Positions 17,994 through 30,200 of a DNA stretch of 64,000 nt are shown one piece after another. Below the pieces are notes generated by a model, which had not been told where the DNA came from, searched no databases, and saw nothing but the letters and a program-made list of their open reading frames with translations. The DNA comes from JAHRAW01 sp965226545 (GTDB taxonomy: Bacteria; Pseudomonadota; Gammaproteobacteria; Arenicellales; Poriferihabitantaceae). Position 1 is the stretch's first letter. The number at the start of each line of letters is the position of its first letter. The DNA is taken from the NCBI GenBank assembly GCA_965226545.1, contig OZ245364.1, positions 2,294,001 to 2,358,000 on the forward strand, read 5' to 3'. Both the position numbers and the translations under genes were made by a program.

Positions 17994-18048
17994 GTTCTCC
18001 CCATGGATGATTCCCCCCGCGCGAATTGCTTAAGGCACGGTGGAGAAA
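17994..18048 (-). promoter_or_regulatory. Candidate S6:S18 autoregulatory leader of rpsF
   Basis: In the minus-strand RNA, UUCUCC (18047-18042), a bulged A and CCGUG (18040-18036) can pair with CAUGG and GGAGAA (18005-17995) just before the start. That gives an 11-bp helix with one bulge and one G-U pair, covering the ribosome-binding site. It contains a CCG element beside the bulge, as in known S6:S18-binding rpsF leaders. I have not computed its energy. Confidence 0.5.
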
Positions 18049-18134
18049 GGAGTCAATAATTAAAGTAGAAGTTAAAGTTAATAACTTAACTCAACTTAAA
18101 CAAATCAAGTTAATCAAAAATCCAAACGGCGCGC

Positions 18135-18140
18135 AGTATA
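18135..18140 (-). promoter_or_regulatory. -10 element for the rpsF operon
   Basis: TATACT on the minus strand, about 140 nt before the rpsF ATG. No convincing -35 box is seen at 17 nt. The AT-rich stretch 18059-18120 between it and the gene has TTAAGTTNAG-type repeats. Confidence 0.45.
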
Positions 18141-18266
18141 ACCGATTAACCGCCGCGCCGCGCCATTAATTAATGTCGAATTAATTGCGCATTAATTTCG
18201 AGTGCGGCGTGCGAATTGTGAACAGTGAATTGCGAATTAACGCGCATTAATAACGCGCCAACCCGG

Positions 18267-21200
18267 TCAAAACTTAATCTCACCTTTCAGCAAAACACTC
18301 TGCTCATCCGCGGCATCTTCATGCTGTTCGCGTTGCCCGATAACATTCAGCACCACCCCGCCGCGCGGCGTCCAATCGACGCCGAGTCGATAGATGTCGT
18401 TGTCGCGGCGCGACCATTCGCCAAACGGAGTCAGCAAGCCATGCGCGGCAGTTAAGCCGAAGCCGACGCGCGCATCGATATGCATCGCGTAATCGGCCGG
18501 CTCGGCATCGACTTCGAGTTCGTTTTGCCACAAATCGCGTTCGTTCATCTCGCCGTAGGTCGGGGTTAAACTTGCCGAGAAGCCCTGCCCGTCCAAGCCC
18601 GGTTGATTGCGCATTTGGGCATACACGCCCCATTCGTGATATTCGCCGCCGCCGGACAACACGCCGTGCGCGCGCAATTCGCCGCTCAATCGTTCGTTCA
18701 AATTGATAAACCGCGCGCCGCCGGAGGCTTCCATCGCCCCGCCGATGTCGCTGTCGCCGAGTGCATAACGCACGCCGATTTGGAAATTCGGCAACAACTG
18801 CCCGCCGTTTTCGAGCGTCACCAATTCGCTTAACTGCGCGCTCATTCGCGCCAAGCCGCCATCGAGAACTTGTTCATCGATGCCTTCGTTTTTCTCGACT
18901 TCGACGCGCGTGGTAACCGCATCGAATCGCAATCGCATATCGATGTCGTCATACACCGCTACTTCGCCGGCCGCGCCAAACGCCGCGCTTGCCAAAGACA
19001 AGTTGGTGTGAATTTCATTGGCGTCGACATCTTCGCGTTGGATGCGCATCTCGCCGTTGCCGTTGCCGAGGCTGGCCCACCAACTCCAATCGTTGTGGCG
19101 CCAACTGAAATACGGATGCATCGCGGTTATCTCGATTTCGTATCGGCCTTTGCCGGCGCGTTTGTCTTCGCCGACATCGTCGTAATCAATCACGCTTTTG
19201 GATGCGCCGATGGTCACGCCAAACACGGTGCCGTTGCCAATCGTGCCGTCGACGCCGACATACAATCCGCCGACATCGCCGGACCAATCGAGTTCGTCAT
19301 CATCAAAAGATATCTCGCGATAATCGCCGCCCATCCAAAACGCCAACGGCGCGCGTCCGCCCGCGCCCGCACTTGCGCCGAGCAGCGGGATGTTGATGCT
19401 TGAATCGCGCCATAAATCGCTCGAATCCATTTCGTCATCGGCAAGCGCTTTGCCGTGCGCGGTGATGAATCCGCTCAAGCCGTTTTGTCCGCCAATCGAT
19501 ACGCTCGGCAAGGCGGTTGCGCCGGTGCGAATCAACGCAATGCGGTCGGCGATTTTGCCGATGGTGTCGCCGACAATCGTCGTCGCCAATTCGGGCAACA
19601 CCGATTCGGTCACCTCGAACTGGTCGGTGGGTGAATTGAGGAGCATTCGAACCGTCAGCTCGGTCGTCACGGTCGCGCCGTTTTGGTCGGTCAATGTATA
19701 CAACGCAAAGGTCGCAATCGGCGCAAACTCTTCGCCGTCGTATTCGGCGCGCAATGCGTCGGCGTCTTCGTTGGACATATCAATGCGCAACTGCAGCGGC
19801 CTGATGTCGGTTATCGTCTCCGCCGCACTGAAAGTGCCGTTGAAATCACCGTCGACTTTTCCGACCGACAACCACGGACGCAAATTCGTCCCCGCCGCGA
19901 TGTGCAGTGCATAGGTAATCGGCGCAATGCCGCCAACCGCTTGCGGCAACGCCTCCGTTTTGTCACCTTGACGCTCGAATTCGGTTATCGGCAATTCTTG
20001 GAGGCGTTGGCGGTCGATGTTGTCAATACTCAGCGCACCGGCGACGTGAATCATTAACGACAACCTAACCACAGTGTTGTTGTTATCGACGGAAGTAAAC
20101 ACCAGCGCATAATCGCCGGCGGTGAGCGGTGCGCCGCGGATGATGTGGTCGGTGGCATCGACGATATACGTCAAGCCGCCGGCAAATGTATCGTCAACGG
20201 CGATGGGTTCGTCGTTGACTTCAAGTGAATACGTAATCGGCGCAACGCCGCCGGTGGCGGGCGGCAAGGTGATGTCCGCGCCGGCGGCGAAAGTGCCGAC
20301 CGGACTGTAAGTTGTTGCGCCGACGGTGAAACTGTACACCGCGGCGACTTTGTCATCGCCAAACATTTGTGCGGCAGCCACGCTGATTGCAAACGCCGTC
20401 AAAGTATCGGTTACACCGTTGGCGTCGGTTGCGGTCAAGGTGTAGTTGGTCGATGCGGTGGTGACAACATCGCCCGTGCTGCGCAACACCGCCGATTGCG
20501 CATCCAAACTCACCCCGGTCGGCAACGGCGGCGCGATGGAATACGACAACGGCAATGCGCCGTCATCCGCAGTCAACAATGTAAACGTGCTGGGCGTGCC
20601 GGCGGTGAAGGCGATGGCATCTTGCGCACCGCTAAACGTCGGCGGCTCGACCACAACCACATCAAACATCAGCGGCGTGGTTTCGCCGTTAACATCGGTC
20701 GCCGTATAGGTCACCTCGCTCTCGCCGACATTGGCGCTCGATGCGGTGGCGGAGAAAGTGAACGGCGTCAATGAAGATGAATTTTTATCCGGCGTAACCG
20801 TAACCCAACCCGGCACGCCGCTGATGGCGTAGGTCAAATCGCCCGCGCCGCTCGCGTCCGGCAATGGCACGGTTTTTAATGCGCCGACGGTAAAGGTGAT
20901 GTTTTCTTCCGAAGTAAACTTCGGCGCTTCGACCACATCGAATTCGAGCGTCAAACTTGCGCGCGCACCGTTGGCATCGATGGCGGTCAAGGTCGCAGTC
21001 GCGGTTTGACCGCGCGCGGTTGGCGTGCCGGTGATGCGGTTGGTCGCGGCATCGAAAATCAAACCGCTCAGCAATCCGCCGCCGCTTATCGAATACACAA
21101 TCGGCGCAACCCCGCCGCTGACCGTCGGCAAGGCGTAATTGATCGGATTGTCGCGCCCAAACGAACGCGTCAACGTTGCACTGGCAAACGCCGGCGCGGC

Positions 21201-24200
21201 GACCACAATCACCGGCACGGTGACCGTGCCGGTTGCGCCGTTGGCGTCGGTCGCCGTTAAGGTGTAATTGGTCGATGCGGTTGCGGCTATCGAAGTCGTG
21301 CTGCGCAATTGGCGCGAACTTGCGTTAAAGATTAATGCCGCCGGCGTGGTCGATAGCGAATAGGTTAACGCGCCCGCGCCGTCGCTTGCGGCGTTGAGCG
21401 TAAACGCGCTTGCGGTGCCTGCGGTGAACGACAACTCCGCTTGCGCGGCAAAATTTGGCGCGGCGACGACGACGATGTCGAGAAGCAACGTCGTAACTTG
21501 TTCGGTTTCATCGGTGGCGGTGTAGGTTACGGTGACGCCGCCGTTGCCGCTGGATGCGGTCGCGCTAAAAGTAAACGGCACAAGCGACGATGCACTTGCA
21601 TCCGGCGTAACATTCGCCCACGAAGGCGCGCCGTCGATTGCATAAGTAATGACTCCCGCGCCGCTTGCGCTTGGCAATGCAACGGTTTTTGCCGTGCCAA
21701 TCGTAAAAGTAATCGGTTGCGATGACGCGAATTGCGGCGCGTTGACGATGTTAAAGTTCAGCGTTAAATTCGCGCTTGCGCCGTTGGCGTCCGTGGCGGT
21801 CAAGGTCGCGGTCGTGCTTTGACTTAAGGTCGTCGCCGTGCCGGTGATGCGGTTGTTGGCGGCATCATGCGACAAGCCGCCGGGCAAGTTGCCGCCGCTT
21901 ATCGAATACACAATCGGCGCAACGCCGCCGCTGACGCTTGGCAAATCGTAATTGGTTTGGGTTTGGTGACCAAAGGCGCGGCTGAGTGCATTGTTGGCGA
22001 ATGCCGGCGCGGCGATGACGATGACCGGCACTTGCACTGTGCCGCTTGCACCGTTGGCGTCAGTCGCGGTTAAGGTGTAGTTGGTCGATGCAGTTTGGGC
22101 AATCGAAGTCGTGCTGCGCAATTGGCGCGCGGTTGCATTAAAGATTAATGTCGCAGGCGTGGTCGATAACGAATAGGTTAACGCACCGGCGCCGTCGCTG
22201 GCGGCGTTTAAGGTGAATGCGTTGGCGGTGCCGGCGGTGAACGAGAGTTCATCTTGCGCGGCAAAATTCGGCGCAACGACGACGATGACGTTTATCTCCA
22301 AGGTCGTCGCCTGTTCGCTTGCATCGGTTGCGGTATAGGTGACGACCGCGCCGCTGTTGCCGCCGGTGGCGGTGGCGATGAAGGTGAACGGCACCAATGC
22401 CGTGGCCGTGCTCGGGGTAACCGCAAGCCAAGCCGGCGCGCCTTGGAGTGCATAGGTGACCACGCCGTCGCCGGACGCGCTCGGCAATACGGCGGTTTTG
22501 GGCGTACCGATGGTGAAGGTGATGTCGTCGGCCGAGGCAAATCGCGGCGCGTCGACAATTCTAAAGGTCAGCATCAACGCCGCGCTTGCGCCGTTGGTGT
22601 CGACGGCGGTTAAGGTAACCATCCGCACTTCACTGCGGCGAGTTGCGCTGCCGGTGATGCGATTGTTGGCGGCGTCGTGCGTCAAACCTCTCGGCAAATT
22701 GCCGCTGATGGAATAGTTAATCGGCGCAACGCCGCCGGTTACATTCGGCAGGTTGTAATTGGTTGCGCTTTGATGACCAAACGCGCGGTCGTCCACGGCA
22801 TCGGCGGCGAATGCCGGCGCGGCGATGACGACGACCGGCACTTGCACTGTGCCGCTTGCACCGTTGGCGTCAGTGGCGGTTAAGGTGTAATTGGTCGATG
22901 CGGTTTCGGCTATCGAAGCCGTGCTGTGCAATCGCCGCGTCGCAGCATCAAACGTTAACCCGCTTGGTGTGGCGGACAACGAATAGATTAAATCGCCCGC
23001 GCCGGCGGTTGCGCCGACCAATGCATAATTGCTCGCGGTGCCGGCGGTAAACGACAATTCGGTTTGCGCGACAGTAAAGTTCGGCGCGGCAACCACGACC
23101 ACGGTTAATAACAACGGCGTGGTTTGTTCGCTTTCATCCGTCGCGCTATAGGTAACAATCGCGCCGCTGTCGCTCGCGGATGCGGTGGCGGTTAAGGTCA
23201 GCGGCATAACGCTCGGCGGCGATGGCGTAACCGCCGCCCACCCCGGCGCGCCGTCGATGGTGTAGGTAACCACGCCGACGCCGGTGGCGATTGGCAAGGG
23301 CGCGACTTTTTGCGTGCCGATGGTGAAAGTGATGTCGTCGGCGGCGGCAAAACGCGGCGCGGCGACGATTTCGAATGACAACGCCAAACTCGCGCTTGCC
23401 CCGTTGGCGTCGGTGGCGGTCAAGGTGGTGTTGGTGAGTTGCCCCAAGGTGGTTGCGGTGCCGGTGATGCGGTTGGCGTCGGCGTCGTAATTCAAGCCGT
23501 TCGGCAACGTGCCGCTGTGCGCGTACACAATCGGCGCAACCCCGCCGCTGACGCTCGGCAGGGTGTAATCGGTCGCGCCTTGATTGCCAAAGCCGCGCGA
23601 TAAAGTCGCCGATGCGAATGCCGGCGCGGCGACGACGATGACCGGCACTTGCACTGTGCCGGTGGCACCGTTGGCGTCGGTTGCGGTCAAGGTGTAATTG
23701 GTCGAGCCGGCGGCGGCGATGGCGGTGGTGCTGCGCAATCGATGCGTCGCCGCGTCAAACAACAACCCACTCGGCGCGCCAGACAAGGAATACATTAAAT
23801 CGCCCGCGCCATCGACGGCGGTGACCACCGCAAAATCGCTCACCGTGCCGGCGGTGAATGAGAGTTCGGTTTGCGCGGCGGTAAAGTTCGGCGCGGCAAC
23901 GACGACCAAGTTAATCGGCAAGGTTGTGGTTTGGTCGCTTTCATCGGTCGCGGCGTAGGTGACCGATGCATTGGCGTTGGCGCTGACCGCCGTGGCTTTA
24001 AAGGTATACGGCGCGGTGCTCGGCGCGCTGGTGCTTGGGGTGACGTCGACCCAAGCCGGCGGGCTGTTGAGGAATCGATAGGTCACCATCCCGGTGCCGC
24101 CGGCCAGCGGCAACACGGCGGTTTTCGGCGTGCCGATGGTGAAGGTGATGTCGTCCGATGCGACAAACATCGGCGCGGCAACGACGGTGACCATTAACTG

Positions 24201-27200
24201 CATACTCGCGCTTGCACCGTTGGCGTCGGTCGCGGTCAAGGTCGGCGCGGTGGTTTGATTGTTGCGAGTCGGCGTGCCGACGATGCGGTTGTTGGCGGCA
24301 TCGAAGCTCAAGCCGGTCGGCAATGCGCGTTGCCCGCCGCTGAGGGTATACACAATCGGCGCAACGCCTTCGCTGGCGCGCGGCAAATCGTAGGCGATGA
24401 CGGTGTTATGCCCAAACGCGCGGCTGAGCAAATCGGTCGCGAAGGCCGGCGCGGCGACAACGATGACCGGCACGGCGACCGTGCCGGCGACGCCGTTGGC
24501 GTCGGTTGCGGTTAAGGTGTAGGTGGATTCGCCGGCGGCGATTGAAGCGGTGCTGCGCAATTCGCGCGTCGCCGCATCGAAGACCAAATTCGCCGATGAG
24601 GTGTCGGATAACGAATAGGTTAACGCGCCGGCGCCGTCGTTGGCGGTGATTAAGGTGTATGCCGATGCCGCGCCGGCGGTGTACGACAATTCGGCTTGCG
24701 CGGCAAAGTTGGGCGCGGCGACCACCAACACATTAATCTCGACCAAAGTATCCTGCCCGCTGTCGTCCGATGCGGTGTACGACACGATTGCATCCGCGTC
24801 GCTGGCGGTTGCGGTTGCGCTGAAAGTGAACGGCACCAAAGACGGCGCACTGTCATCCGGCGTAACCGTGACCCACATCGGCGCGCCTTGCAAAGTGTAA
24901 GTGACCGTGCCAACGCCGCCGGCGGTTGGCAACGGCGCGGTTTTGCTGGCGCCGACGGTGAAGGTGATGTCGTCCGCGCTGGCAAACTTCGGCGCGGCGA
25001 CCACTTCGAAGTTAAGGGTTAAATTCGCGGTTGCGCCGTTGGCGTCGGTCGCGGTTAAGGTCGCGGTGGTGGTTTGACTTAAGGTCGATGCCGTGCCGGT
25101 GATGCGGTTGTTGGCGGCTTCGTAGACCAAGCCGTTCGGCAAATTGCCGCTGAGCGCATAACCAATCGGCGCAACGCCGTCGCTTGCACTCGGCAGGTTG
25201 TAGTTGGTTGCGCTTTCATGACCGAAGGCGCGGCTGAGCGACGCGCTTGCAAAGTTCGGCGCGGCGATGATGACGACCGGCACCGGGGTTGTGGCGGTTG
25301 CACCGTTGGCGTCGGTTGCGGATAAGGTGTAATTGGTCGATGCGGTCGCGACGATGGCGGTGTTGCTGCGCAATTCGCGCGATGCCGCATCGAACGTCAA
25401 TCCGGTCGACAAGGTTTCGCCGGTTGCCGGCAATGCATACACCACCATCCCGGCGCCGGCGAGTGCGGGGTTTACGGTGAACGTGCTGGCGGTGCCGGCG
25501 GTGAACGAGAGTTCGGTTTGCGCGGCGAAGTTAAGCGCGCCAACGACGATGACCTCGAGCAACAAGGTCGTGGTTTGTCCGGTTTCATCGGTGGCGGTGT
25601 AGGTTACGGTGATGCCGTTGTCGCCGTCGCCGGCCGTGGCGGTGAAGGTGAACGGCGTCAAGGACGGCGCACTTGCATCCGGCGTTACCAAAGCCCACGA
25701 CGGCGCGCCGTCGATTCCATAAGTAACCACCCCCGCGCCGGTTGCGCTTGGCAATGCAATGGTTTTTTGCGTATCGCGCGTAAAGGTAATCGCCTCGGAG
25801 GATGCAAATCGCGGCGCGGCGACGATGTTGAAAGCAAGCGACAAGGTTGCGCTTGCACCGTTGGCGTCGGTGGCGGTCAAGGTCGCGGTTGCGCTTTGAC
25901 TTAAGGTCGTCGCCGTGCCGGTGATGCGGTTGGTCGCGGCATCGTGCGACAAGCCATCCGGCAATGTGCCGCTGACCGCGTAGGTAATCGGCGCAACGCC
26001 GCCGCTGACGCTGGGCAAGCCGAAATTGGTTTGGGTTTGATGACCGAAGGCGCGGCTGAGTGACGCATTGGCGAATGCCGGCGCGGCGAGGATGATGACC
26101 GACACGCTCACCGTGCCGCTTGCGCCGTTGGCGTCCGTGGCGGTCAAGGTGTAATTGGTCGATGCGGTTGCGGCTATCGAAGTCGTGCTGCGCAATTCGC
26201 GCGTGCTGGCGTTAAAGATTAATGCGGTCGGCAAGGTCGATAACGCATAGGTTAATACCCCCGCGCCGTTGTTGGCGGCATCGAGCACAAATGCGCTTGC
26301 GGTGCCGGCGGTGAATGACACTTCGGCATGCGCGGCAAAATTCGGCGCGACGACGACAACGATGTCGAGATTTAAGGTCGTGGTTTGTCCGGTGTCGTCG
26401 GTTGCGCTATAGGTGACGGTGACGCCGCTGTCACTGCTCGATGCGGTCGCGCTAAAAGTGAACGGCACCAACGACGATGCGCTTGCATCCGGGGTTACCG
26501 AAGCCCACGAAGGCGCGCCGTCGATTGCATAAGTAATGACTCCCGCCCCGCTTGCGCTTGGCAATGCAACGGTTTTTGCGGTGGCAATCGTAAAGGTAAT
26601 CGCTTCCGATGACGCAAATTGCGGCGCGTCTACGATGGTGAAGTTCAGCGTTAAGGTTGCGGTTGCACCGTTGGCGTCCGTGGCGGTTAATATCGCCGTT
26701 GTGCTTTGACTTAAGGTCGTCGCCGTGCCGCTGATGCGGTTGTTCGCGGCATCATGCGACAAGCCGCCGGGCAAGTTGCCGCCGCTTATCGAATAAACAA
26801 TCGGCGCAACCCCGCCGGTTACGCTCGGCAAATCGAAATTGGTTTGCGTGTTATGACCAAAGGCGCGGGTGAGTGCATTGTCGGCGAATGCAGGCGCGGC
26901 AATGATGACGATTGGCACTTGCACCGTGCCGCTTGCACCGTTGGTGTCGGTTGCGGTTAAGGTGTAATTGGTCAATGCGGTTTCGACTATCGAAGTGCTG
27001 CTGCGCACTTCGCGCGATGCCGCATCGAACAGCAATCCGTTTGACAAGGTTTCGCCGCTTGCCGGCAAGGCATATATTAAATCGCCCGCGCCGTCGCCGG
27101 CGGCATTGACGGCGAATGCGCTGGCGGTGCCGGCGGTGAAGGAAAGCGCATCTTGCGCGGCAAAATTCGGCGCGGCGACGACGACGATGGCGAGATTTAA

Positions 27201-30200
27201 TATCGTGCTTTGTCCGGTGACATCGGTTGCCGTATAAGTGACGGTGACGCCGCTGTCACTGCTCGATGCCGTGGCGACAAAAGTGAACGGCACCAAGGAC
27301 GATGCGCTTGCATCCGGCGTAACTGTCGCCCACGAAGGCGCGCCATCGATTGAATAAGTAATGACTCCCGCGCCGCTTGCGCTTGGCAATGCAACGGTTT
27401 TTGCCGTGCCAATCGTAAAGGTAATCGGCTCGGATGACGCAAATTGCGGCGCGTCTACGATGTTGAAGTTCAGCGTTAAGGTCGCGGTTGCACCGTTCGC
27501 ATCGGTCGCCGTCAAGGTTGCGGTTGTACTTTGACTTAAAGTCGTCGCCCTGCCGCTGATGCGATTGTTCGCGGCATCGTGCGACAAGCCACCGGGCAAT
27601 GTACCGCCGCTTATCGAATACACAATCGGCGCAACCCCGCCGGTTACGCTCGGCAAATCGTAATTGGTTTGCGCGTTATGACCGAAGGCGCGCGAGAGGG
27701 ATGCAGTATCGAATGCCGGCGCAGCCAAAATGATGACCGGCACATCGACCGTGCCGCTTGCACCGTTGGCATCGGTGGCGGTTAAGGTGTAACTGGCCGA
27801 TGCAGTTTCGACTATCGAAGTCGTGCTGCGCAATGCGCGCGTTGCCGCATCGAACGTCAATCCGGCGGACAAGGTTTCGCCGCTTGCCGGCAGGGAATAA
27901 GTTAACACCCCCGCGCCGTCGTTGGCGGCGTTGAGGACAAAGGTACTGGCGGTGCCGGCGGTAAACGAGCGTTCAGGTTGCGCGGCAAAATTCGGCGCAT
28001 CGACGGCGAGGATGTTGATGTTGAGCACCGTACCCTGCCCGGTTTCATCGATGGCTTGATACGCAACGCTGGTGTCGCTGTCGCCGCTCATTGCGGTGGC
28101 GGAAAAAGTGAACGGCACCAACGAAGCCGAATTGACATCCGGCGTTACCGAAACCCAACTCGCCGGCGTGCTGATGAACACATAAGTCACGCCCCCGGCG
28201 CCGCTTGCGATTGGCAACACCACGGTTTTGGCGGCGCCGACGGTGAAGGTGATGTCGTCCGATGCGGCGAATTGCGGCGCGCCGACGATGCGGAAATTCA
28301 GCGTTAAGGTTGCGGTTGCACCGTTGGCATCGGTGGCGGTTAAGGTCGCCGTGGTGCTTTGACTTAAATTCGTCGCCGTGCCGGTGATGCGGTTGTTGGC
28401 GGCATCGTGCGCCAAGCCGGCGGGCAAGTTACCGCTGACCGAATAGGCAAGCGGCGCAACCCCGTCGCTTGCGCTCGGCAGCGTGTAATCGGTGGTGGCG
28501 TTATGACCGAAGGCGCGCGAGAGTGACGCATCGGCGAATGTCGGTTTGGCTAAGATGATGACCGGCACTTGCACCGTGCCGCTTGCACCGTTGCGGTCGG
28601 TGGCGGTTAAGGTGTAATTGGTCGAGACGGTTTCGACGATTGAAGTGCCGCTGCGCAATGCGCGCGTCGCCGCATCGAAGGTCAAATTCGCCGCCGAAGT
28701 GTTGGACAATGAATAGACCAAATCGCCGGCCCCGCCGCTGGCGGCGTTAAGCGTAAACGTGCTTTCGGTGCCGGCGGTGAATGACAACTCGGCTTGCGCG
28801 GCAAAGTTGGGCGCGACCACAACGACGATTCCGAGTTGCAAGGTCGTGGTTTGACCGGTTTCATCGGTTGCTTGATACGACACGGTCGCGTTGCCGTCGC
28901 TGCTCGATGCCGTGGCGACAAAGGTGAACGGCGTCAAGGATGGCGAACTTGCATCCGGCGTTACCGAAACCCAATTCGGCGTTGCGCCGTCGATGGAATA
29001 GGTGATGACGCCGGCACCGCCCGCGCTTGGCAATGGCGCGGTTTTTGCCGTGCCGATGGTGAAGGTAATCGCTTCGGATGAATCGAATTGCGGCGCGTCT
29101 ACGATGGTGAAACTCAGCGCCAAGGTCGCGGTGGCGCCGTTGGCGTCTGTCGCGGTTAAGGTCGCGCTGGTTTCCTGCCCCAAGGTTGCGGCCGTGCCGC
29201 CAATTTTATTCGCGGTTGGCCCGTAGGTTAAGCCGCTCGGCAACACCCCGACCAAGGCGTAACTAATCGGCGCAACCCCGCCGGTGACGCGCGGCAAGTC
29301 GTAATCGCTCGCGGTGTTATGACCGAAGGCGCGGTTGAGCGTGTTGACGGCGAATGCCGGCGCGGCGACGACCAACACCGGCACACTCACCGTGTCGCTT
29401 GCGCCGTTGGCATCGGTCGCGGTTAAGGTGTAGGTCGATTCACCGGCGGCAATCGCATTGGTGCTGCGCAATTCACGCGACGCCGCATCGAACATTAATC
29501 CGCCGGCCAAGGTTTCGCCGCTGGCCGGCAGGGAATAGGTTAACGCGCCCGCGCCGTCGTTGGCATTGATGAGTTGGAAACTGTTGACCGCGCCGGCGGT
29601 GAAGGTGCGTTCGGGTTGCGCCGCGGCGAAGTTGGGCGCGGCGACGACCAGCACTTCGACTTCGAGGTCGGCGGTTTGACCGGTTTCATCCGTGGCCTGA
29701 TAAGTCACTGTTACATCGGCGTCGCTGCTCGACGGCGTGGCGGTTAAGGTCAGCGGCATCACATTCGGCGGAGCCGGCGTCACGGCCAGCCATGCCGGCG
29801 CGCCGTCGAGGGTGTAGGTCAATACGCCAACGCCGGAGGCTTGCGGCAACTCGACCGTGGATTGCGCGCCGATGGTGAAGGTGACGGCGTCAATCACCGG
29901 GAAACTGGGCGCGACCACGACATCCAACACCAACGGCAAGGTCGCGCGCGCGCCGTTGGAATCCACGGCGATTAAGGTTGCCGTGACGCTTTGCAATGTT
30001 GTCGCCGTGCCGTGCAGGCGGTTGGCGCTCGCGTCGTGCATCAAGCCGTTGGGCAATGTGCCGCCAATCGAATAGGCAATCGGCGCAACCCCGCCGCTTG
30101 CGCTCGGCAGGGTGTAATCGGTCGGCGATTGCGTGCCGAAGCCGCGCACCAACGACGCTTGGGTAAATTGCGGGGCGGCGACGGCGACCACCGGCACGGC

